Assembly (NCBI RefSeq): GCF_019320115.1
Contig: NC_089598.1
Location: forward strand, 83,224,059-83,288,058
Direction: 5' to 3'
DNA: 64,000 bases
Source: Miscanthus floridulus
Lineage: Eukaryota; Streptophyta; Magnoliopsida; Poales; Poaceae
Position numbers and translations under genes: made by a program. Positions 1-12,600 of this stretch are shown here, in pieces. Within the stretch, counting starts at the first letter, position 1. Each line of letters opens with the position of its first letter. The notes under the pieces are model-generated. The model was not told the origin of the DNA and did not search any database. It was given only the letters and a program-made list of their open reading frames with translations.

Positions 1-760
1 GGAGGATTGACGCTGCCCGCAAGATGTTCGATGAAACGAAGCAAAGGGAGGGAATGTACACTATGGTGGTCGAGGCCAATGCACGGCCATGGGGATGTAC
101 AGAGAGATGGTGGCGGTCGGGCATCGGGTGAGCATAGCAGTGAGCACCGCCATGGTGGAGGCGCTGGTGAGATCTGGGAAGCTGGATGCTGGGATGGAGC
201 TTTGGGAGGAGATGAGGAGGGGAGGGCTCCGACCAAGCTTTGGCTTGTACACTATGGTGGTCGAGGCCAATGCACGGTCTGGAAGGTTGGACATGGCTGC
301 CAAGTTGTTTAGTGACATGGAGAAGTCTGGTTTCTTCCCTACGCCGGCCACATATGCCTGTCTAGTGGAAATGCATGCCTCGGCAGGGCAGGTGGATGCA
401 GCAATGCGGTTGTATGACTCAGCGCGGCCGTTGCTTGAGGCATATGTCGCTGGGGCAGCGAAGGTGGGCTTGATTCTGTACACATCCATCCTTGCTCACT
501 TGGTGCGGTGCCAGGACAAGAGCAGCGAGCGTGCAATCATGGACATCCTGAGTGCCAGCAAGCACAAGGCGCATGACTTCATGTGTGGGCTGTTCACTGG
601 TCCGGAGCGGCGGAAGCAGCCTGTGCTCTCGTTCGTGCGCGAGTTCTTCCAGGGCATCGACTACGACAATGAGGAGAGCGCAGCCAGGTACTTCGTGAAC
701 GTCCTGCTCAACTACCTGGTGCTCATGGGGCAGATGAACCGTGCCCGCTGTGTGTGGAAC
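1..760 (+). pseudogene. PPR (pentatricopeptide repeat) protein, C-terminal fragment
   Basis: The frame starting at 89 encodes helical 35-residue-type repeats typical of plant PPR proteins, for example 'SGKLDAGMELWEEMRRGG' followed by 'SGRLDMAAKLFSDMEKSG' and 'AGQVDAAMRLYDSARPL'. PPR proteins bind organellar RNA. The fragment ends in a segment (around 'LMGQMNRARCVW') that resembles the region before the C-terminal domain of PPR-SMR-like proteins; this is from memory of the family. Homology stops near 755 and a Lys/Arg-rich tail runs to the TAA at 839. The first 88 bases are also PPR-like ('RIDAARKMFDE') but in another frame. A 31-bp block (56-86) is repeated at 247-277, so the 5' part is rearranged. 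The upstream part lies outside the window. Most likely a degraded copy; a partial gene whose next exon is missing is possible. Confidence 0.6.
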
Positions 761-1367
761 AAAAAGGAAAGGGGCAGAAGAGGAAGAAAAGAGTCACAAA
801 GCTCTCCGATGGCATTTTGGCATGGTGGCCATATTTCATAATGGCGATCCGGCGAAGCCCCGTTGCGAGATGGCATTTTGGCGAAGCCCGATTCCCATAA
901 TGGTCGAATTCCAAAATGCCCTAGTGCGAGCATCTTTGGACTTTGGTGACCAGACGCTGACGCACTCACAGTCACAGTTCATTGGGCATTGGATTCTCCC
1001 TGATCTGCCCTGCTTCTTCATCAGTCTCAGGCAATCATCAGGCTTCAGCCAATCGTCTGCAAATTAATTTCCTTCCTCTGTTCCACTCCCATCCCGAATT
1101 AATCCCCTCTTAATTTCTCCGCACATTCTCTAGCTCTGAATTATATCAATCAGCCACCCTTAACTTCTCCCTTAATTTCCTGCCACGCTTGGTGATTTTT
1201 TTGTTGGCATCACATCAGCGAGCGCGTCCACCTTTGACGAAAGCTGATAGAGTGACAGGTCTCTGTCTCCCACCTATTGTTTCCTCCGTTCTGGAACTGG
1301 AAGCGGGAAGGTGAAGTTGTCTTGCACAACAGCACAAGGGAACTGTGGAGGAGGTGGAGGTGCAGCC
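761..1367. other. Spacer upstream of the phospholipase D gene
   Basis: No gene is supported here. Positions 808-925 hold short repeated and inverted pieces: 'gatggcattttgg' occurs twice and 'ccaaaatgcc' once inverted, with 'cataatgg' also repeated, as in a small degenerate repeat. The AT-rich, C-rich stretch 1020-1367 is probably promoter and 5' UTR of the downstream gene. I see no convincing TATA box at a fixed distance. Confidence 0.4.
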
Positions 1368-4300
1368 ATGGCGCACCGGCTGCTGCACGGCACTCTCGAT
1401 GCGACCATCCTGGAGGCCGACCACCTCACCAACCCCACCCGCGCCACCGGCGGCGCCCCCGGGATCTTCCGCAAGGTAAAATCAGCCGACTCTATCTTCT
1501 CTTCATCGGAAATGCTAGCGGTAGCTTCCTTGCTTTGCTTCGTTCGGATTCAAGATCTGTTGTTCGTCTGATTCGTGCCGCGCGTGCAGTTCGTGGAGGG
1601 GTTCGAGGAGTCGCTCGGCCTCGGCCAGGGCTCCACGCGGCTGTACGCGACGGTGGACCTCGGCCGGGCGCGCGTGGGCCGGACGCGGGTCATCACCGGC
1701 GACCCCGTGAACCCGCGCTGGTACGAGGCGTTCCACATCTACTGCGCCCACTTCGCCTCCGACGTCGTCTTCTCCGTCAAGGCAGCGCAGCCCATCGGCG
1801 CCACGCTCATCGGCCGCGCCTACCTCCCCATCCGGGACCTCATCGCGGGCCAGGAGATCGAGCGGTCGCTCGACATCCTCGACGCCAGCAAGAAGCGGCT
1901 CCCGCACGGGCCCAAGATACGCGTGCGCCTGCGGTTCCAGGACGTGGCCGCTGACCGCCGCGGGTGGGGCCGGGGCGTCGGCGGCGCGCGGTACCCCGGC
2001 GTGCCGTACACCTTCTTCTCGCAGCGGCCCGGCTGCAGGGTCACGCTGTACCAGGACGCGCACACGCCCGACGCGTTCGCGCCCAGGATCCCGCTCGCCG
2101 GAGGCCGCCTCTACGAGCCGGGCAGGTGCTGGGAGGACGTGTTCGACGCCATCAGCAACGCGCGCCACCTCATCTACATCACCGGATGGTCGGTGTACAC
2201 TGAGATCACGCTGTTGAGGGACGCCAACCGGCCGCGCCCCGGTGGCGACGCCACCCTCGGCGAGCTCCTGAAGCGCAAGGCGAGCGAAGGAGTGCGGGTG
2301 CTCATGCTGGTGTGGGACGACCGCACCTCCGTCGAGTCCCTCGGGATGAAGTGGGGGTTCATGAGCACGCACGACGCCGAGACGGCGGAGTACTTCCGCG
2401 GCAGCGACGTCCACTGCGTCCTCTGCCCCCGCAACCCCGACGCCGGCAGCAGCGCCGTCATGGGCGCGCAGATCGCCTACATGATCACGCACCACCAGAA
2501 GATCGTCGTGGTCGACCACGAAATGCCAAAGAGGCACAGTGACCGCCGCCGCATCCTCAGCTTCGTCGGCGGCCTCGACCTCTGCGATGGCCGCTATGAC
2601 ACGCAGTTTCACTCCCTGTTCCGGACTCTAGACACAGCGCACCACAAGGATTTCCACCAGCCCAACCTCGCTGGTGCGTCCATCAACAACGGTGGGCCGA
2701 GGGAGCCATGGCACGACATCCACTCCAAGATCGAAGGCCCAGCCGCATGGGACGTGCTCTACAACTTTGAACAGCGGTGGAGGAAGCAAGGGGGCAGCAT
2801 TGATCTCCTCGTCGACCTCAAAGCTATGGCAGACCTGATCATACCGCCGTCGCCAGTGATGTTCCCGGAAGACCAGGAGACATGGAATGTGCAGCTATTC
2901 CGCTCCATTGATGGCGGTGCGTGCTATGGCTTCCCTAGTACCCCAGAGGCCGCAGCTCAATCTGGCCTTGTCAGTGGCAAGAATAATGTCCTTGACAGGA
3001 GCATCCAGGACGCCTATATACACGCCATACGCCATGCCAAACACTTCATCTACATCGAGAACCAGTACTTCCTTGGCAGCTCATTCGGGTGGAAAGCCGA
3101 TGGCATAAAGCCAGAGGAGATTGAAGCACTGCATCTTATCCCAAGAGAACTCTCACTGAAGATTGTGAGCAAAATTGAAGCTGGTGAGCATTTTGCAGTC
3201 TATGTCGTCCTGCCAATGTGGCCAGAAGGCCCTCCTGCTGGTGGATCGGTTCAGGCCATACTGGACTGGCAGAGGAGGACTATGGACATGATGTACAATG
3301 ACATTTCTGTTGCACTTGAGGCAAAGAGGATCGACAGGAACCCGAGGGATTACCTTACATTCTTCTGCTTGGGGAACAGGGAGGTGAAGATGAGTGGTGA
3401 GTATGAACCTTCAGGTCGTCCACTTGATGGGACAGACTATGCTCGGGCGCAGAATGCACGGCGCTTCATGATCTACGTTCACTCCAAGATGATGATAGGT
3501 ATGCCCCCTAATGTGATCAACACTCAGGCTAGAACCGCGGATTGACTCTTATACTGTTCAAATTCAATTTGTTGCATGAAATTATCTGCACCTTCATCCT
3601 CAGGCATCGGTAGGACGTTTAAGATTTTTCATGTTCCATTCTTGTAAATATCTTATAATCACCTTTCCAAATTCTAACACACTTTCCAAATTCCAACACA
3701 CTCATGTCATGCTATGACAAGACTTCAGCTTGAAATACTCAAATTCGGGTATCAAATTGTTCTGTTCTTGCTGTCAGAAACAGACTGCTGAAATTGACAC
3801 CTAGTCTTAGTTCAGTTCCTACACTACCAAGACACGTTCATGTGGTTAAAGTTAAATCTGTCTAACATGTAACACACTCCTGTAATTACAAGGCTTGCAT
3901 AGGACAGCTCACATTTGTGCATCAGGATTATTTTTCCCAAACTATGCAGGAGAGCTGCGTGTCATTTCATTAAGGTAGAAGTATTTGTGCATCAGGATTT
4001 GTTTAATAAAAAGAATTATGTTTCAGAACCATACATATCTTCAGCGTTCCATTCTTGCTGTCTGATATAGTCACCTAGTCTTATCAGTTCCTACACAGTT
4101 TCATGGGGATCAATTTTAATATCTATAACCTGTAATCTGCCATTGTCTGTTCCAGTTGACGACGAATACATCATCGTTGGATCTGCGAACATCAACCAGC
4201 GCTCAATGGATGGGGGCAGGGACTCCGAGATTGCCATGGGCGCGTACCAGCCGTGCCACCTGAACACCAAAGGCCAGGTCGCCCGAGGTCAGGTCCACGG

Positions 4301-4589
4301 CTTCCGAATGTCGCTGTGGTATGAGCACCTCGGCATGTTACACGACGATTTCCTCAACCCCGGCAGCCTGGAGTGCATTCAGAGGGTGAACCAGATGGCT
4401 GACAAGTACTGGGACCTCTACGCTAGCGACAGCCTCGACGCCGACCTCCCTGGGCACCTGCTCAGGTACCCAGTCACGGTCACGAAGGAGGGCATGGTGA
4501 CAGAGCTCCCGGGGGCGAAGTTCTTCCCCGACACGCAGGCGCTTGTGCTTGGGGCGCTATCGAAATTTCCTCCTTTTCTCACTACATAG
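1368..4589 (+). CDS. PLD: Phospholipase D alpha-type (C2-PLD), three exons
   Basis: Predicted exons are 1368-1475, 1590-3498 and 4156-4589, giving 816 aa, close to the roughly 810 aa usual for plant PLD alpha. Introns have GT/AG borders; the second is phase 1 and rebuilds a Val codon inside the second catalytic motif. The N-terminus ([20 protein letters not shown]) is the start of a C2 domain, which binds calcium and phospholipid. Both HKD motifs (HxKxxxxD) are intact: H338-K340-D345 ('[11 protein letters not shown]') and H667-K669-D674 ('HSKMMIVDDE'), the latter followed by '[15 protein letters not shown]'. The C-terminus '[10 protein letters not shown]...FLTT' fits the alpha class. PLD hydrolyses phosphatidylcholine and related lipids to phosphatidic acid at membranes. 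The alpha subtype is inferred from N-terminus, exon layout and length. No frameshift or stop interrupts it, so it looks functional. Confidence 0.93.
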
Positions 4590-6281
4590 AGAAATCTTCT
4601 GAATTGTTACCATATGACGTTTGTAGGCTGAATTGGTTGATCAGCTAGTCCGAGGTCTGAATATTTCCCTGTCCTTGCATGGTGCATAGCGCATACTTTA
4701 GTACTAGACTGCTGAATTTCTGAAGGACCGGGAATGCCACTTGAGTTGGCTGACGCATGAGCCGCATAAAATTCAGACTTGATTGGCTAGGATTGACTTG
4801 TTGGATCCTAGACAGATTTTTAAAGGTTCTGGTCTGTTATACGCTGGTCAATAAACCTGCCGGTTCGTCAAATTCATCCGAGCGTAGACTGCATCTCCTT
4901 TTCCAGTCCTTGAGCTGGAGAAAAAGCCTTCAGGCTTGCCCTGTAATCTTGAGTACTCTTTCACTTCTAGTTTTTGCTACTTCAGGTGCATTCGCAAATA
5001 TGAAGTTCTGAACCTTGCTCCTTTGTCCCAGTGAACTGGTATGTGCTTGCTGAAATGCTAGACGATAATGTCCTTTTTTTTCCTTGGAAAATTTACCATA
5101 GATGGTACTAGATTGATTAAAATTTACTGGAATATTTTGTGAACGATTGCACTAGTAGTAAGAGTAGTGGTAGAAGGTAAAGAAGGTTATACAATATGGT
5201 GGCAGTTATATTCATAGAATATCCTGAGATTACAAGAAGCATTTCCAAAGGTAGGTAGAAGTATCATGTTCCCTGTTCGCTTTAACTTATTAGCTATGGT
5301 ATAGTGTTTTTCTCTCACAACAAATCCTTTTCAGCCTGGCTTTTCAGCGAGGTTGTCATGTCATTCATTGACTTCTTTTTTTGCTGGTCCAGTCTTTGAT
5401 GGAAATGTAGAGAGGAAATGATGTGGTGAGCGCTGATCACTTGATCAGTGACCATCTTTGGACCAGTTGATGCTTTCAGCTTTTCCTGCCCTCCTCATTT
5501 GAGTCCTTTCCTTTTCTTCTGCATCAAGCCGGTTCCTTCCAGTTTATTCCCCCGTTCTCTGTATCCACCAATTTCTCCCTCGTTTATATGTATAGAAAAA
5601 ATATACGAAAAAGTGGATGCACGCTTTAGTTCAGCAGAGATATCTCGATACGATCTTATGCATACTTTCTGCATCTCCAAATCTTACGACTAAATATTTT
5701 TCATATACTTTCTTCATGTGATTTTTTCAGGGCAAGAGCCCCCAACACATTGCTACACAGTAGGAACACAAATACACAAGACCGCAAATTGATCGAACCA
5801 TATGATCCTTGTCCCTCATTGCATCATGATCAAACACACGTCTAGGATACGTGTTCGGCGTTTGTTAGGAATGGGCAACAAACCACGTGGATCACACGCG
5901 CCATTTGGACGTCCGAAATCGCGATCACGCGCTTAATCCACCGACCGGTCCCACCGCGATCAGTATCCGCGGCACGAGTGGTGCTGGTTTCGAGCATTCG
6001 TACCGCCACGCCTCCCCGTCTCTGTCCAACTCACACCAAGTTGGAATGGTGACCCATTATGCCCAGCCCAGCGCACAACAACCGTCGTCTAGACCCAGAA
6101 CCAGAAGAAAGTATTTTAAATTTTAAATTGGAATACGCATTTGCAAAAACGTTATCGTTGTCATCTGCATTAACCTGAGCGACTGATCGAGAGATTCGAA
6201 TTTGAAAAATCACAGGTTAACCGGACTATAGGAGTAGTCATCGTCACAAGAGTTGGACGAAAAGTACCCAACGGCCAATAA
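4590..6281. other. 3' UTR of the PLD gene and intergenic spacer
   Basis: Probable 3' UTR to about 5030, then AT-rich spacer without codon structure. The ORF-like stretches at 4757-5011 and 5448-5693 have no recognisable protein and low-complexity composition, so they are not called. The part from 5850 to 6120 is more GC-rich but also lacks a recognisable gene. Confidence 0.4.
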
Positions 6282-6420
6282 TGGCTGTGTTCGGCTGGGA
6301 TAGTTCGGCTAGCTGGCTTTTTTTTTTTCTTCGGCCGGAACAGTATTTTTCTCTCATAAAATACCAGTATAAACAGTATTTCATACCGGGATGAACCGTA
6401 TTTTCGTACCAGCCGATCAC
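6282..6420. mobile_element. MITE-like insertion upstream of the mitochondrial carrier gene
   Basis: The segment begins 'gctgtgttcggctgg', contains 'ggaacagtatttttctctca' and ends 'gtaccagccgatcac'. This wording (CAGCC/GGCTG ends around a core with 'aacagtatttttctctca') is common in small non-autonomous DNA elements near grass genes; that is from memory. Terminal repeats are short and imperfect and I cannot fix the target duplication, so boundaries are approximate. Confidence 0.4.
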
Positions 6421-6646
6421 TTCAATGTCTCAACGATGCAATTACAAATTCCCGTACTCCGGCAATGAATACGTCGCCGTACGACACGCACACATCCACG
6501 CATATTCCCTTCCCTTCTTCCCCCGTCGCCTTTCCCTCCCCTCCCCGCTCCGCTGCATTCCATTCCATTCCATCCCCGAGCCGAAACCACCCCCACCCCA
6601 CCACCACCACCGCGCCCTCCTCCGCCAACGCCCCGCCGCCGGCGCC

Positions 6647-9600
6647 ATGACCGGCAGGGCGGCCCATGCGGTGGGCCCCCGCGGCGGCGCGTCCGCGTCC
6701 GCGTCCCAGCCCCACGCCGTAGCTGCCGCGGCGGCCGCGGGGACCGGAGCGGCGGGGTGCGAGCCGGTGCGGAAGGCGGGGCCCGTGACCATGGAGCACG
6801 TGCTGCTCGCGCTCCACGAGACGGAGGCCGAGCGGGAGGCGCGGATCCGGGACATGTTCGCCTTCTTCGACACTGCGGGCCGCGGGCAGCTCGACTACGC
6901 GCAGATCGAGGCGGGGCTCGCCGCGCTGCAGGTGCCCGCCGAGTGCAAGTACGCCAGGGAGCTGCTCCGCGCCTGCGACCGCGACCGCGACGGCCGCGTC
7001 GGCTACGACGACTTCAGGCGCTACATGGACGACAAGGAGCTCGAGCTCTACCGCATCTTCCAGGCCATCGACGTCGAGCACAACGGATGCATCCTCCCCG
7101 AGGAGCTCTGGGACGCGCTCGTCAAGGCTGGTATGTGTTTCCTAGGCCAAACCACGCTTATCCAGTACCTGTGCTGCCGCGCCGGTGATTCTGGCCACCT
7201 CGGTGCTGTGCTGGCGCACGACGCGTGCGCGGTACCAGGAATCCGGCGCTTTGTGCGTAATGTAGTTGATGTGGCATAGTAACGGCTGCTGGTTGTTGGG
7301 TGCGTCGGACGATTAGAACCCAGCCGTTGCAGTTTACTGGAGTACCCTTTATTTTACTTTACTTATTTGGTTAACTAAGTTACTATACTGATGTTACTTG
7401 AACTTCCAGTTCCTGACGCATTCTTCTGTAAGCATTCAGTAATATATGAGAGTAGCAGAGAGTTTGAGCCATAAGATGTCTTCGAATATGAAAAATGAGT
7501 AAAATGGTTATCTAAGTAAGACCATGTTCAGCCAATCGGCCGTCACATTATCTATTGCCATAGTGCTATAACTGTTACTACTGTTACAAAATTGAGGATG
7601 CAGATTAAGTTAAATTTCAGTTTACTTCTCATGGATAAGAGGTATGGCTACTAATAACATGATAGCTTTCTGTGCTATATAAACATTCAGGTTGGACGCA
7701 GTGTGTAAACCATGCCTGAGCTTACCACTGCAGTTCCACAGTTCCATATCTCGACAAACAAATGGAGAAAGAAAAAAAAATGCAGAATGACAACAAGTTG
7801 AAGTTGGCCGTAGTTCTATCCTTCTATTCCTGTATAGATTTCTAGCTTGGTTAATCTTTTTTTATTTGAGTGGAGGCTACCGCCTACTTCTGTGGATTTT
7901 AGATGCTAGTTTCTGCTCATATGCTATCAGGATACTATTTTCCTTTCCTTCGTAATTCTGGTTTAAATCAACACATACACTTGGTTAGTGAGTTCATAAA
8001 TTATTTGTATCTGACATCTGGTGCAAAATCAGAACCAGTAACATATCTCTACGACTACACTAACATGTCATCTTGTGCATGAATGTATGCAGTCTTCAAG
8101 TTGTCTTTTAGATATGTTCATAGCATACATAGTGCATGCATGAATCTTAAGTAACACAAGCTAGTTTTGAACCATTGAGAATGCTTCCACTTCTTGAAAC
8201 TGAGTATCTGATAAATGATTACGGATGGTTCACTAAATCCTGAGCATTGCTTATGTACGTATGCTTACTGTTTCAACATAGACATACAACTGAGTTACAG
8301 TTTCTTGCATATAGTTCCTTCAATACTTCTATTTGCATTGACATTGGCATATGAAAATTAATGAATTAATATCAATGGATTGTCAATACATATTATTTCA
8401 CTGCCCTCTAAGGACCTGCATAATGAAGGTGTTAACACATCAAGTGTTGCTAATGAAGATCACATAGCCCTGATCATTTATGTCTTTTATGGCCTAAACT
8501 TTCTCTTACCTAACATTCTCGCATTGTCGCTGACAATGCCATCCATGATATATGGTCTACTGCATGATGATAAAATCCAATCTTGTTCGCATATATGTGG
8601 TACAGATTTCCCTCAGTTTACGCAAGTAAGAGTAAAATGTCCTTGGGGTCCCTAACCTTGTTCCATCACATGAGTCCACTTCTAAGTTGCAGATTCAGGT
8701 ACCTAAAATTGATAAAATTAGTCACTTCAGGTCCTGATCACGCCATGCGGTACGAGAGTGTTGACATGGTGTGCACATGACATACTGGGTCTAATCTTTT
8801 TGAGGGGGAACACAGTAGGGGCCTACTGTGATCTTTTTGAGGGGGAACACAGTAGGGGCCTACTGTGGTATTATCTATTTCTAATATTAAAGAGCGAAAA
8901 TATCTTTCTTCCGCCTCTCACTCTCTCCCACGTCCGTCTGTCCCTCACTCCTTTTCTCCTTCCATCCCTCCTTTTCTCACTCCGTCCTTCTGTCCGTCAT
9001 CCCTCACTCCCACCGTTCTTGCGTTGAGTTTAGAGCTGCAAAACATTCGTTGGTGTTGCACCACTCATGTCATGATCTAGCTGCCTCAGACCGTATGCGT
9101 CATGGCACGCGTGCGGGCGTGTGGCTCGCCTTCCACCTTTGTTAAACTCACAACATGTGCACACAATAGTCATCTATTTAAGTTGATTCAATCTCCTAGC
9201 ATTTATTATGGGCCATGGAATCTATTTGATTTAAGGTTGGGCCAAGCCCAATTAAATCCAACAAAAATAGCTAGCTCATTATCATTGGCACGAGCACTGC
9301 GTAACAAATTGTATGTTCCGTTGCAACGCATCAGCATGTTTGCTAGTATGTATTAAAAAAAATATAAGAGAGTAAACAAAACTACAACAAAAGCGCCAAA
9401 GAAGGTAGACAAAAAACTTTTCAACAGGCTGTTTAGCCAAAGGGAGAGGCTGATGCTAATAGTGGGCCTAATCTGTGAAGATGTAGCTTTACAGTATGTA
9501 TAAAACATAATTTTCAAGACTGGAAATAGGCATGCAAGTGGGGCGGGCAGCGGTGGCCCGTCCCGCGTCCGCACAAACCGCGAGTGAGGTAGTGGACACA

Positions 9601-12600
9601 CGCGGCAGCCCGCATGGCGCTGTTTGATTTTGCAGGCTAGGCAGCAGCCTGCATGGGCATGGCGCCGTTTGATTCGAGGCTTCGCGCAAAAGCAGCATGC
9701 ATTGCCGCTGGTTCCGAGCCTCTTGCTAACCTGTGTCCGCGAGCACATAATTAGCTTGCATCTCTAAAAAGTGATAGAAAGAGGCAGGTTCATCTAGTTG
9801 GGAGACAGCTAAAAAGACTCCATCAACACACAGAGTTGACATTCCACTTTGGCTTTCTGGATTGTATTGAAGAAGCTGATGACATGATCCCAAGAAATCC
9901 CAATAAAATTTGAACATCTAGTGCTGAAGGGGCATTCAAAGAACAGATGATATGTGGTCTCTTCTAGATTTAGGCTGCATAACACAAAAATGTAATTGTC
10001 ATCTTCAATCTTGTAGTTTCTTCTTCTTTGCAGGTTTTCTAGAATTAAGTCTATCCTTGAAAATCAGCCACATGAAGATTTTCAGTTTTTTTTGTATTAC
10101 TTTGGCTTACCAGATCCAACTAGACTGGGGCTAATCTGATTTGCAAAGAACCCTTACTTTAGTCACCTGGAGGCTGAAATGAAACCAAAGCCGTTGCTTT
10201 GTCTATTGTTTCTCTCTACACAGTGGGTAGGCTTGTGGGAGAGGTGTAGTGGTGGTCAATGGCAAGTGCTGGCTAACCCTACAAGAGAAGCCCTCTCAGG
10301 TGGCTGGCAGACACCCCTGGTCCAATGGAATACCCTTGTGTTAACTGTGATTGAATGATGTGTGCATTCTGGATGTTTTCAATGGTTTGTGAACCTTTCC
10401 CTTGTTAACATGTTCTAACACACATCAAGAATACTTCTGGATTCCATCTTTGCTTGTTTGCTATTTTCAATATGTTTCATGACATATGGTGTTATGTCCT
10501 AGACATTGGGATCAAATATACTATATGAGAGGTTGGAGGATGGGATCCTGAACTGAGCCCACAGTGAAGTAGCTGTGACACAGCTGAGGGAGGGAGGCGT
10601 GTGCTGGTGGAGCCTGATGCACAGGTGCTGTGCACTGTGCAGCAAGAGAGTTCTTTCCTGAATCATCTGAATGAGCCTTGCCTCCATATATAGGCTGGTC
10701 CCTAACAGGTCCAATAATGATATAATCTTTAGCCTAACAAAAATCCAATCTAGAAGATATCAACCAAATCAAATAGATACCATTCCTTAATGACATAAAC
10801 CCTGGCCAAGCCAGGGCACACCATGCTTGGCATCCTAACCTGCCATTGCCAGGGCACAGATCCTCCTTTTGTATTGAACACTCACCATGTCTTATGATCT
10901 TTCTAAATTCTATATTCGTCTTTTAGTTGCTAGTATGATACTTAGGGGATGTTTAGTTTGTGGAATGAAGTAGTCCATCATCTCACTCTTTAGTTTTTTG
11001 TTTGGTTTGTGGTCCATCATCTCAACAACAACAACAACAACAACAACAAAGCCTTTAAGTCCCAAACAAGTTGGGGTAGGCTAGAGTTGAAACCCAACAG
11101 AAGCAATCAAGGTTCAGGCACGTTAATAGCTGTCTTCCAAGCACTCCTATCTAAGGCTAAGTCTTTGGGTATATTCCATCCTTTCAAGTCTCCTTTTATT
11201 GCCTCTACCCAAGTCAACTTCGGTCTTCCTCTGCCTCTCTTCACGTTACTATCCTGACTTAGTATTCCACTACGCACCGGTGCATCTGGAGGTCTCCGTT
11301 GCACATGTCCAAACCATCTCAACCGGTGTTGGACAAGCTTTTCTTCAATTGGCGCTACCCCTAATCTCACGTATATCATCGTTCCGAACCCGATCCCTTC
11401 TTGTATGACCGCAAATCCAACGTAACATATGCATTTCCGCGACACTTAGCTGTTGAATATGTCGTCTTTTCGTAGGCCAACATTCTGCACCATACAACAT
11501 AGCAGGTCTAATCGTCGTCCTATAAAACTTGCCTTTTAGCTTCTGTGGTACCCTTTTGTCACATAGGACACCAGACGCTTGCCGCCACTTCATCCACCCT
11601 GCTTTGATTCTATGGCTAACATCTTCATCAATATCCCCGTCCCTCTGTAGCATTGATCCTAAATATCGAAAGGTATCCTTCCTATGCACTACTTGACCTT
11701 CCAAACTAACATCTTCCTCCTCCCGAGTAGTAGTGCCGAAGTCACATCTCATATACTCAGTTTTAGTTCTACTAAGTCTAAAACCTTTGGACTCCAAAGT
11801 CTCCCGCCATAACTCCAGTTTCTGATTCACTCCTGTCCGACTTTCATCAACTAGCACTACATCGTCCGCGAAAAGCATACACCAAGGGATGTCCCCTTGT
11901 ATGTCCCTTGTGACCTCATCCATCACTAAAGCAAACAAATAAGGGCTCAAAGCTGACCCTTGATGTAGTCCTATCCTAATCGGGAAGTCATCTGTGTCTC
12001 CATCACTTGTTCGAACTCTAGTCACAACATTGCTGTACATGTCCTTAATGAGCCCAACGTACTTTGTTGGGACTTTATGTTTGTCCAAAGCCCACCACAT
12101 AACATTCCTTGGTATTTTATCATAAGCCTTCTCCAAGTCAATAAAAACCATGTGTAGGTCATTCTTCTTCTCCCTATACCGCTCCATAACTTGTCTTATT
12201 AAGAAAATAGCTTCCATGGTTGACCTTCCGGGTATGAAACCAAATTGGTTCATAGAGACCCGCGTTATTGCTCTCAAGCGATGCTCGATAACTCTCTCCC
12301 ATAGCTTCATAGTATGGCTCATCAACTTAATTCCCCGGTAATTTGTACAACTTTGAATATCCCCTTTATTCTTGTAGATCGGTACCAATATACTTCTCCT
12401 CCACTCATCAGGCATCTTGTTCGATCGAAAAATATGGTTGAACAGCTTGGTTAACCATACTACAGCTATGTCCCCGAGGCATCTCCACACCTCGATTGGG
12501 ATACCATCCGGTCCCATCGCCTTACCTCCTTTCATCCTTTTCAACGCCTCTCTGACCTCAGATTCTTGGATTCTCCGCACAAAGCGCCTATTGGTGTCAT

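Noticed and set aside
1575..3545. Single-exon PLD ORF starting at GTG 1575 and ending 3545
   Set aside because: It lacks the C2 start and the second HKD Asp; splice sites at 1475/1590 and 3498/4156 restore both.
6425..6646. Upstream in-frame ATG as start of the carrier protein
   Set aside because: It would add 74 residues of Pro/His-rich, leader-like sequence with no family counterpart; 6647 fits better.
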